Positions 9,401 to 18,176 of a stretch of 23,232 bases of DNA are shown here, in pieces. Source of the stretch: Linderina pennispora (Eukaryota > Kickxellomycota > Kickxellomycetes > Kickxellales > Kickxellaceae); contig NW_024468413.1 of the NCBI RefSeq assembly GCF_002104995.1, forward strand, positions 1 to 23,232, written 5' to 3'. The notes below the pieces were generated by a model. That model was not told the origin of the DNA. It saw only the letters and a program-made list of their open reading frames with translations, and searched no databases. Numbering within the stretch: the stretch's first letter is position 1; the number at the start of each line of letters is the position of its first letter. Both the position numbers and the translations under genes were made by a program.

Positions 9401-12400
9401 GATTGCCAATGTAGCCGCGCAAACCAGCTGCTCCCAAGGTCACCATCCGGCTATATGCGTTGGTCCCAACTGGCGTCGCGCTGCCGCTGGTTGCAGCTCC
9501 ACGAAGATAGAGAGAATTGAGACCGACACTGCCGCCAGAGGAGTTGCGATAGCCGTCGTTGCTGCCGCGGTACATGCCGCGGGCTGGGCGGATCCCAGAA
9601 GCAGAGGGCGCTCCACCACTCATTGGTTGAACCGAGTTGAAATATGACTGCGCACCACCGCTGACCTGCGACCGACGCGACCCTGGCTGGCCACTAAGCA
9701 TACTGCCGACGCTGCCCACATCGTGGGGCACGCGGTGGGCGATGTTGACACTGACGAAGCTGCCGCTATCACTCGGTGTTGGTGGGACGCTCGAGTCATC
9801 GCCTGCAGGATGTGCCGGAATAGGGGTGGTCTTATCGGCAAGCGATGGGTGGCTGCGCTGAGACTTTGGCACCGGACCATCGCCCGAAGCATGGGCTATG
9901 CTGCGGTCGATCGGGTTACCGGTGGAGTTATACGAGGCGATTGGAATGTTCGTCGGCCACACAATGCTGTTGCTATGCCAGCTAGACGATCTGCCAAAGT
10001 ATGAGCTTGAAAGAGTTGATATGTCAACACCAGCATACTGCTGCATGTAGAGGTCTGCTGCCGCAGACATTTGCAGTCCGCGAAGCGAGTCGCTGGTGTC
10101 GATATTCATCATGTGGGTCACGTTGCCACCAGTATCCGACGGCCTTGGGACCGGTGGCGGTTCTACCGTCGACAGCAGTCGGCCTCGAACCATATCAATT
10201 GGCACAAACCGTCCACCGGGCTTACTCAGGATCAGGAATGCCTGCTCCTCTTCCTCACCAGACCTGGCAAGCTCCGCATCTTCGCCTGCCTTTGGTTCGG
10301 ATGTGGATTTATGCGGCGAGCCAGGGATGTCAGTCTCTGGCCCTTGCTGGCCGGCACCCCCATTGGAGCTACAGGTCGTGTCTTCGTTTTGACGCTCCTT
10401 GTGGATCGCACTCATGCCAACTGGCTTAGGCAGGTTGACACCGACATGGCTAACCGGTGCAACTGCGGATAGGTCCATGGGCGCCGCAAGAGGGACCGAT
10501 GCATCCAGAGATATCTGGGTAGAGGGCCTTTTCATGCCCATGTCACCCGTGCCAGGGTTGTTGCCATAGTCCGATTCAGAAGACGTGCTTCCTTCGCTGT
10601 CACTGCTCGAAAACGAACAGCTGCACGATGAGCAGCTACACTCCGACTCAGAATCCGAACCAAATCCGCTGTTTCGTTGCGCAGTGCCCTCGCCAAAAGC
10701 ACCCACAGGCGCTGTGACTAGCGATATGTTGCCAGGAATGTTGTCGAGGAACCATGTTGCGATTTTATCCGCCTTGGTTGCCGACCAGTCAACAACAGTG
10801 CGACTTGGCGGTAACTGCAGATTGACATCGCGCTCCAGCATATCTGCAATAGACACTGCAAAGTTGCCTTCGCCACGGGAGCCAGGCATCCCATCGATGC
10901 TGCGGGTCTCAACCTTTGGCGTAAGACTCTTTGTCGACGACCGCATGCTGAGCTCAGCAAGCTTCTCTGACACGTGCGACAAGATGCTTGTATCATCGCC
11001 ACCGGCGCCAATATAGCCAGGTACCGAGGGGTGCGAGGGTCCAAGCTTTGAGAAGCTGCCGCGAGCATTGACAGTGACCTCGAGTGGTTCAGCAGCAAGC
11101 CCTGTATTTATGTTGCTGTGGATGCTGCCTTCGCGCACGCTTATATTGCTGCTGACACTCTCACGGCGCCCGCTGCCTTCCTCTGTCTCAGATAGACCCT
11201 TGGAGTCACTACCACTCTCCGCAGCATGCGTGGACCCAGCAAGTGGCAGCCGCAGCCGCATCACGCTGCCAGTCAAGCTGCCCTGGCGGCTATGCCCTCG
11301 ACTGCCTGGGCCTAGTGGTCGCGAGATACTGGCACGCCGGCTATGTGTGCGACTACTCCCTGGTCCGCCAGTACGGCGGCGAGATGAATACCAATCTGGG
11401 AAGTTTTCCGTGGCAGACAACGAATCTGCCGTAGGATCTGCTGGCTTTATCGATGCCTTACCTAAAGCAGGCATGGCATCAGGGCCTGGAGCGAGCTCGG
11501 CAAACGGCTTGGCTGGCTGTGTCTTTGAGACGCTGGACCGTCTACTGACAGGCGCACTGGGCGAGCATCCAATGCTATCCTCTGCCAAGCACTGTGCCTT
11601 TTGGTCTGGCTCACTCGATCTGCGCTCCGGTATCTCTTCCTCAACCACGCCCAATGCTCCAATGGTGTGGCTGAGCCGCCGGCTGCCTTTTGGTACCTGT
11701 GGCGAATTGTCAGCCGTGTTAGCTGAAGTGCTGCGTTGCTGAGTCAAGAGCGTCTTTACATCGGTGTCGTTTTTCGGGCCATGGAGTTTTGCAGCAACCT
11801 GCACTAAATCCAGCTGCTCCTCATTGCCACCGCTGGGCATACGCGAATGCGCCTGAGTAGAGTGCCCACTGTTCTCAGCGGTCTGAGCCCGCGAGTGGTT
11901 GAGGCTGGGCGGCGCCGTTTGGTTGTGCACAAAAGCACTCCGGCGAGGTCCTTCCCAGCCAGCAAGGATGCCACCAAAGCTTTCGCGCATGCGGCTAGTC
12001 AGCGAGGTTCTGCGTCCGGTACTCCCACGCCGCTTGGCTGGCGAGCTGGCAAACGGCGGGGCGGCAGTCAGCACCGATGGAATGGTTGGCTGCAGGGACG
12101 GGGGCGGTGCGGGAGGCAGGTTCAGCAGATGCGGGCTTCTGGCGTTTGTCGGCATAGCAATGCTGCTGGTAGTGCCTGCGCTTTGTGTTGAGTCAGCAAA
12201 TGCAATGCGCGGGGTCTGTGCTGCTGATGCTGACTGCAGGTCAGTGGTGCCGCCAGAAAACGACCCGCCAGAAGTTGAAACACCCTGCGACCGGCGATCG
12301 CTGGGGGTGGCCGACAGGTCGATCGTCTTCAACAGTTTGTTGACTAGCTTGATATCGGAGCAATGGTTGGCAGGCTGCTCTTCGTGCGGGAATGCCGACG

Positions 12401-14448
12401 CTGGTGCACTGACAAAATCAGTTCTTTGGCCCACCTCGTTGGCTGCATCGCTGTCCTTGCGGTCGTAGAAGTCTGTATCTGACGCAACCGGTGAGCGCGG
12501 CGCAGACATGACCAGGTAGGGAGACCCAGCACCAGTCATGTTGACGCTGGGCAAAGTAGTCGGGATGCCGCTGAACATGCCAAGCGAGGCGAACGTGGGT
12601 TTGACCGAATGCTTGGTTGGCGCTAGGATCCGGAAGATGTACACAAACCCGTCGGTGGCTGTCAACACCAGCTCGTTCAGGCCGTTATTGTCTATGTCCT
12701 TTACCATGGCGTGCTCCACGTTGGTGGGGATCTCAAACGTCATGTCTGGGTGGTCGAGCACAAATGGGAACCAGTCGCCGCTCTTCTTGCCGACATTGGC
12801 GCCCCATATCTTCTCAATGTCCTGGACCTCCTCGTGAGTGAGAAGCGAGACATGGGTGCCGTCGGGATTTACATCGGCCATCTCGTTCTCAGAGTCGCTG
12901 TCGAGAAAGTCGTAGCCGATGCTCATTGCGTCGATTGGGGCATCAGACAGCGTGTTGTGCGCTCCAAGGCTGCCTTCTTCGCCTGTGTTGTCCATGTGGT
13001 GAGTGCGACCTGGAGAGAGTACTGGAGCGCCGTTGCCTTTTTCATCTCCGTACGGGTGACCATCGTCAACAAGCACCTTCAGTCCATTCATATTGGCTGG
13101 ATCGTGCCGGCTGAACATTGTCAGGGGTGGGTCGGCTTGTGACGACACATTGCTCGTGGCTAGGACATCGGCATTGCCACTGTCGCCAGGTAGTAGCCCG
13201 GCATCTCTGATGCCTGCATGCAATGCGTTGGACGTATGTGTGCTGAGAAAGCTCTGCCTGCCCATCAAATGCGCGTCAGCCGATTCCGGGCCCCAAGACA
13301 TTGCTGGCTCGACTGCAGCCGTATTCGCCATGGTGTTCAGAACTGCAGTGCTTGCTGTTGCCCGTGGCAGGGCTGACTTTGATGTCGCAAATGGCGACAT
13401 GGCGTGAGCCTTATCCAGGCCCGTACATGGCGTGTCCAGACTCGCCTGCTGCGACTGCTCGCCGTGAATTGAGTCACGCGCATACGATGCTGGCCTCATA
13501 GCATGCATGGCTTCGGCCACTCCATTGCAATCGCCAGCCTTTTCCAGATTGCCAGTACACTCCATGCCGTGGACTTGGTCCGACGGGCGCTCTGGCCGCT
13601 GCAGACCGTGTGTGCTGTTACGGAAGAATCGGTCCTGCGAAAACCTTCGGAAATGCCTGCGCTGCCTATTGCGCCGGGCCAGGTCCGGATGCAGGCGGCG
13701 TTTGAATGGATAATCGAAAATATGGCACTTTCCTTCCCCATTAATGACCACAATCGAGTTATGCCCAGCATTTGAGATGTCGGCCACCAGCACCGACGTG
13801 ATGGTCCCAAGCTTTTGTGCCAGGATCCACGGCTTGCGTCCATCGCGCTCAATCTCCAACGCGTCCTCCCATTTGACATGTCCGGTTAGCTTCGGGTCGT
13901 TTCGCCGGCCAAACGGCTTTCGGTCGCCCTCATCCTCGCTGGTCTCATTGGAGCTGTCAGCGTGCGATGCGTGCTCACTGGGCTCAAACATTTGCAGAAT
14001 ATTGTCAAACGAAAACGACTCACGACGCGAAGACATGCTCGGTAGCAAGCTAGGGTCAGTACTTTGGCGGCGCAGACTCATTGCATCGATTACGGACGCT
14101 GCACCACTAATGCTATCAGATGGGATCTCACCGCGCACAACAGCTTCCCAGCAGTCAAACTCGGGTTCGATTTGATCCTCTGAGAACCGCCATGACCCGC
14201 AGCCTCCACGTCCACGGAAAATCGCCAGCTCCCCCTGTATACTTCCAACTACAAACTCCTTGCACTACAAAGCAATCCTTGTAAGTGGTAAGCTCATGCA
14301 AAGGCAAAGAAGAGCTACCCATGATATGTATTGGTTTTTGCCAGCTACTTACACCGTCGTTGTCGACGTCTCCAGTTGTTAATGCGCCCGGCAAGACTGT
14401 GCCGCGGAATGCCCACTGCAAGCGCGATGACAGTGAAATTGTTCTCAT
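6477..14448 (-). CDS. ITFG2: ITFG2-like KICSTOR subunit, hugely expanded
   Basis: I model two exons: 14448-14353 (32 codons from ATG) and 14264-6477, with an 88-bp intron 14265-14352 (GTAAGT...TAG). The product is about 2627 residues. In animals ITFG2 is a beta-propeller protein of roughly 450 residues in KICSTOR, which places GATOR1 at the lysosome to restrain mTORC1. Matches in family order (numbering on the spliced protein): ALTTGDVDNDG/CKEFVVG across the splice (23-39), a Ca-binding-like FG-GAP strand; KPWILAQKLGTITSVLVAD (about 176-194) ending in GKCHIFDYP; DIDNNGLNELVLTATDGFVY (about 555); LVALVTMDGIINCYD (about 1945); SLVVSTWRGTTYFVD (about 2265); PCLFYVDYKDRIWVYY (about 2375); and the end LGIDPESVDKRV...SCLYLP. 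The remainder is Ser/Gly/Pro/Asp-rich and predicted disordered, notably about 580-1900. A 7.8-kb exon without a stop argues strongly that it is a real gene. Family assignment is from remembered motifs. Confidence 0.85.
14265..14352 (-). other. Intron 1 of the ITFG2-like gene
   Basis: Read on the minus strand, the intron starts GTAAGTAGC after GACGGT and ends TTTGTAG before TGCAAGGAG. Splicing it restores the FG-GAP strand DVDNDG-CKEFVVGS in phase 0, exactly where human ITFG2 has the equivalent segment, which supports both splice sites. Confidence 0.85.
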
Positions 14449-15122
14449 TGCATGTAGACGGTAACAGAGTTCAAAAAAAAAAGTGTGTGTGAATTGCGCT
14501 GAGAAGCGAGAGGTTGACGTTGCAAAACCAGCCCGAGCTTGTAGCAATCACCGAAAGTCAGCTCGCAGGAGCGAGCCGATTTGACCGACTCAACCAACTC
14601 GTTTGCATCTGAGAAGCGCATTGTCAGCAGTTTCGTTTAGTACTCCTGTTCTTTGAGGCCACGGGCGCTGCATTTTGACAACTTGGCGGGTACTAAGGAA
14701 CTGGGCTGAGGCCACTCCATGTCTACTGTGATGTGAGAGCAACAGCAAGCCATGTTTAGGACCTTGAACTTGGAATGTTTCTACTGAACCACAGTGCCAT
14801 TCTTGCTTGTATGGTCAACGACACAACAGCGATGGTTTTACCCTTTTCACAAAATCTACGCAACAGTCCATGTGTTCTTGCTACCCTGGATTGAATATGA
14901 GAATACAGCGTGTAGTCAATTTGTGGTGGTGCCCAGAAGGGCAGATGATGTTGCTGTCAGCGCTATCACAATGCCTTTTCCTCAAAATGAAACGGCCCAA
15001 CCCTAAACCTTGCCCACAGCCAGGGGCCACCTGCGGTATAAAATGATCGGCTTGTGCCGCGGTCTCTTTCTGGTTCTCACTCTTCTCCCAGCTCCGATAT
15101 TCTTACTGTCGCTCTTAACACC
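14449..15122. promoter_or_regulatory. Divergent intergenic region between ITFG2-like and ARMT1-like genes
   Basis: This 674-bp gap separates two divergently transcribed genes and should carry both promoters. Towards the right it has a TATA box serving the ARMT1-like gene. Near the left edge is a ten-base A run followed by a GT-rich stretch (14474-14490) in the likely leader of the ITFG2-like gene. No RNA gene or conserved reading frame was seen. Confidence 0.5.
15037..15043 (+). promoter_or_regulatory. TATA box of the ARMT1-like gene
   Basis: TATAAAA lies 80 bp before the ATG at 15123, in the context gcggTATAAAAtgatcgg, followed by a pyrimidine-rich leader (ctttctggttctcactcttctccc). Its position predicts a leader of roughly 50 bases. 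One ATG overlaps the end of the box itself and would lie upstream of transcription start. Confidence 0.6.
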
Positions 15123-16514
15123 ATGTCCACCGATCATTTCTCCGATTTTGCGCCCAACAAGACGCCGTTCAAGCCTCTTATTGCCTCGCGCGACGGGCTG
15201 AACTTCACCTACGAGTCATTGCACGACCGCGTGCCGCATATCCTCACGGACATCATCAATGGCTACTACACAGCTATCCAGGACTACGACGGTCCCAACA
15301 AGGAGCTGGCAGCCGCTGAAGGCAAGCAGATAACCAGCCAGCTGTCCAAGCTCAAGCACGAGATGGTCACTGACAAGCCATTGTCACCTCTTGAGGACGA
15401 CGGTCTCGGCGACACGCAGGCATGGAACGACTGGCTGCAAAGGTTTTTCCCTGGAGGCACTTGGTACTCGACGCCGTTTTTGACGTGGGAGACGTACATG
15501 TACCGGCGCATCGCCGCGATCTTCAGAACGTCAAAGCACTGGAACACGTTTGATTTTTTCTTTGCCAAGAAGGAGGCAACGTTCAAGGCGTCCAAGGCTG
15601 CAGTTGCGAAGCTGTGCAAGCGCGTCGATGAGCTGACCAACGAGTGCCTGGCAGACATTAAAAACACAACCAAGCTGCATGTGACGTTCATTGAGCTGCT
15701 GCAGGCCAGCCTGTGGGGCAACCAGACGGATCTCAGCATGTTCCCCGATCTCGACTCTGCCAGGATCGAGGAGATGCAGGCGCGCATCTCGTCGGGCGAG
15801 AACAACGCCAAGATCGTTGCTAACGACGGCGAGAAGATCTGGGAGATTGTCAGCACGCTCCAGGGCGGCCGCGTCGACATTGTCCTTGATAACTCTGGGT
15901 TCGAGCTCCTGCAGGATGTGCTTTTGGCGCACTGGCTGGTCAAGGTTGGCTACGCCAAGAATGTTGTGTTCCACCCGAAGCGGGTGCCCTGGTATGTCTC
16001 GGATGTTACCAACGAGGACTTCCACTGGCTGGTCGACTCGATGCGCAACCCGCATTTCGTCGACGGCGCCGATGTCTCCAGCGACGACAAGAAGGCGCTG
16101 CAGGCCATGGGGGAGCAGTGGTCAAAGTACCTGGCGGACGGTGTCTGGTCGCTGCAGGACGAGCTATACTGGACAGGGCCATACGGGTACCGCTATCTGC
16201 CGACCGAGGGCAAGGCAGTGTGGGAGGATCTGACCAAGTCCGACATTGTCATGTTCAAGGGGGATCTCAACTACCGCAAGCTCATCTACGACCTCGAGTG
16301 GCCGCATGCGACGCCGTTTGTTGCGGCCATTGGGCCCATCGCCGATGCTCCGAATGCTCCAGCAATCGTCGCGCTGCGCACGTCAAAGTGCGACACAGTC
16401 GTCGGCGTTGCCAATGAAAAGTCTACGAGTCTGGCTGCCACAGAGCCCGACTGGATGGTCTCTGGCAAGTACGGCATGATTCAGCTCAGCCCTGGCCGCT
16501 GGCAGAAGCACTGA
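15123..16514 (+). CDS. ARMT1: DUF89 / ARMT1-family metal-dependent phosphatase
   Basis: This intronless gene encodes 463 residues, close to human ARMT1 (about 440) and the yeast homologue (about 470). The family removes phosphate from reactive sugar phosphates such as fructose 1-phosphate, a metabolite damage-control role in the cytosol; the older claim of protein carboxyl methyltransferase activity is disputed. Diagnostic sequence: the metal-site motif VLDNSGFELLQDVLLA (254-269; Asp256, Asn257 and Glu261 conserved), the second active-site block KGDLNYRKL (379-387), and the subfamily III signature RTSK (419-422) within VALRTSKCDTVVG. The N-terminal helical part also fits (ASRDGLNFTYESLHDRVPHI). 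The same frame extends left without an ATG, so 15123 is the start; its context ACACC-ATG-TCC is good. It converges on ARP4 with only 40 bp between stops. Confidence 0.9.
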   Translation: MSTDHFSDFAPNKTPFKPLIASRDGLNFTYESLHDRVPHILTDIINGYYTAIQDYDGPNKELAAAEGKQITSQLSKLKHEMVTDKPLSPLEDDGLGDTQAWNDWLQRFFPGGTWYSTPFLTWETYMYRRIAAIFRTSKHWNTFDFFFAKKEATFKASKAAVAKLCKRVDELTNECLADIKNTTKLHVTFIELLQASLWGNQTDLSMFPDLDSARIEEMQARISSGENNAKIVANDGEKIWEIVSTLQGGRVDIVLDNSGFELLQDVLLAHWLVKVGYAKNVVFHPKRVPWYVSDVTNEDFHWLVDSMRNPHFVDGADVSSDDKKALQAMGEQWSKYLADGVWSLQDELYWTGPYGYRYLPTEGKAVWEDLTKSDIVMFKGDLNYRKLIYDLEWPHATPFVAAIGPIADAPNAPAIVALRTSKCDTVVGVANEKSTSLAATEPDWMVSGKYGMIQLSPGRWQKH

Positions 16515-16554
16515 GTAGAGTTGCAATTGATATGTTCTTAAGCGTAGAAGAAAT

Positions 16555-17913
16555 TTACTGGCACTTTTTGTCGACAATCGAGGCGCCGTGTTCGTCGTAC
16601 TCGGCGCGCGAGATCCACAGCTGGTGGAATGTGCCCAGAGACGCCAGGATCGATCCTCCGAGCCACGACGACACCTTGCGCTCTGTGTTTGTGTTTGGCG
16701 CGTGCAGCTTGATTTTGCCGCCGGGGATCGAGTTCGTCAGCATAAACGACATGCGGTCGGCGTACGCTGGGAACAGCGATGCACCGGCACCCGCCAGCAC
16801 CACGTTGTTCAGAAGCTGGGGCCGCAGATCAATGTCGCTGGCAACCACGCTCTTGATGGCCAGCTCGTGCAGGCCCATCAGCTGCACGTTCTCAAGCCGC
16901 TTCGGCCGCTTAACCATGTATGTGGTTGGATCAAACAGGATCTCGGGGATCTTGAACCGCGCTGAGCCGACAGACATGTTGAAGCCATCTGGGAACTCGA
17001 ACGGCTTGTGCGGGCGCGAGCCGGCATTCTGCTCCATGAACGGCGTCTCGATGAACTCGCATGTGGCCTCCTTGAACTCCTGCACTGCGCGCAGCCGCAT
17101 ATCATGGAGGAACGAGTCGGTCGTGCCAGCCCGTCCAAACCGCTCAACTTGCGGCTGCTGCAGCGTCTCGACAGCCGCCTTGGCCTTGATGTCGAAAATT
17201 GGCGTCGGCTCGTATTGCTGGCTGTCCTTAAGCATGGCTAAGATTTGCTCAGACAAAAGCTCGCCGCCGAGCTCCTGCTTGACTATGGTCTTTGACAGGC
17301 AGAAGCCCTCGTACACGGCGCACGCGCTGGCCATTTCGCCACCCACATCCACCACCAGGCCTGTATGCTTTCCAGTGCCGAAGGCTGCCAGCACCGGCGT
17401 CTTGCACACATAGAATGCCGGTGAGCTGAACTTCTCAAAGGCCATCTCGATCAGCTTTTCGCGCAACGCAGTCGTGTTCCACGCCGCCTCGCTAACCATC
17501 ACCGGGTGCTCCGACGGGTTCACGTGCAGACGCGACTTGAACGCGTACTCCCAAATCTTCTCGTAGATGTCCCAGTCCTTGACCAGCCCGTGCTCCAGCG
17601 GCCGACCAATCTCCATGTTTGCGCGCCACGTTGCTGACTCTGAGTCGCCGACATAATAGCTGCGGACCTTTTGCTTCGTTGTGACGCCGTTGGCTTCGGT
17701 GGGCTGTCCGTTCATCTCGACGTCGGTCTCGGTGGCAGGCTTTGAGGCAGGCGTGTCGACGGTTTCGGTGGCCTCAACCTCAGTCTCGACGTAGCCAACG
17801 TGTGAGGGGAAGTATGCCTTGGGCATGTCTTCGCCAGCGAAACCAGCACGCGTCCATGTGCTGCCGACATCAATCACCAGTGCATTAACCTCGTCTCCGC
17901 CGTAAGTGGGCAT
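16555..17913 (-). CDS. ARP4: Actin-related protein 4 (Arp4/BAF53/ACTL6 family)
   Basis: The gene encodes 452 residues in one exon from ATG 17913-17911. Arp4 is a nuclear actin-related protein that pairs with actin as a structural module of NuA4, SWR1 and INO80-type complexes. Diagnostic features: the N-terminal YGGDEVNALVIDVGSTWTRA (4-23), an Arp4 hallmark covering the first phosphate loop; the second phosphate-loop region VVDVGGEMASACAVYEG (187-203); QLLNNVVLAGAGAS near the adenosine site; and the Arp4/ACTL6-specific end SSWLGGSILASLGTFHQLW (from about 415), then a DKKCQ terminus close to the family's ERKCP. An acidic Thr/Glu-rich insertion occupies about residues 42-82. It lies head to head with RPA49 and tail to tail with the DUF89 gene. 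Confidence in Arp4 over other ARPs is high because of the two terminal motifs. Confidence 0.93.
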   Translation of the reverse strand: MPTYGGDEVNALVIDVGSTWTRAGFAGEDMPKAYFPSHVGYVETEVEATETVDTPASKPATETDVEMNGQPTEANGVTTKQKVRSYYVGDSESATWRANMEIGRPLEHGLVKDWDIYEKIWEYAFKSRLHVNPSEHPVMVSEAAWNTTALREKLIEMAFEKFSSPAFYVCKTPVLAAFGTGKHTGLVVDVGGEMASACAVYEGFCLSKTIVKQELGGELLSEQILAMLKDSQQYEPTPIFDIKAKAAVETLQQPQVERFGRAGTTDSFLHDMRLRAVQEFKEATCEFIETPFMEQNAGSRPHKPFEFPDGFNMSVGSARFKIPEILFDPTTYMVKRPKRLENVQLMGLHELAIKSVVASDIDLRPQLLNNVVLAGAGASLFPAYADRMSFMLTNSIPGGKIKLHAPNTNTERKVSSWLGGSILASLGTFHQLWISRAEYDEHGASIVDKKCQ

Positions 17914-18176
17914 AGTGAAAAAACAGTGCTGAAATTGGAGGAAATGTGCGATTTGTGAGTGAAAAGGGAAACTCTGGCTGCCAGCAAGCGCGTTATGAGC
18001 AGTTGGAGCCTCGGCCGAACCGAGCCGTATGCACAGAGGCGCCAGATCGGTTCGCTAGCAAAAAAATATTTTTTAACACCTGGCTCGCCAGCAACGTCGG
18101 CAATTTCGTCTCTGCTTCTTCGTTCAATTGACATTATACCTTGTCTTTCTATTCGGACAACCTGACATTTTCAAAC
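17914..18176. promoter_or_regulatory. Bidirectional promoter region between ARP4 and RPA49
   Basis: Only 263 bp separate the two start codons, so the divergent genes must share promoter space, their leaders included. An A-run followed by AATATTTTTT (about 18060-18074) sits near the middle and could act as a nucleosome-depleting poly(dA:dT) element. No clear TATA box was seen on either side. Confidence 0.55.

Noticed and set aside
6905-13879. Many open frames of 60-220 codons on the plus strand and other minus frames across the ITFG2-like gene
   Set aside because: They overlap the 7.8-kb conserved exon, are Arg/Ser/Pro/Cys-rich as expected of shadow frames in GC-biased coding DNA, and carry no recognisable domain.
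15284-16055. Long antisense frames (219 and 174 codons) opposite the ARMT1-like gene
   Set aside because: They lie wholly within a well-matched conserved gene and read as reverse-complement shadows.
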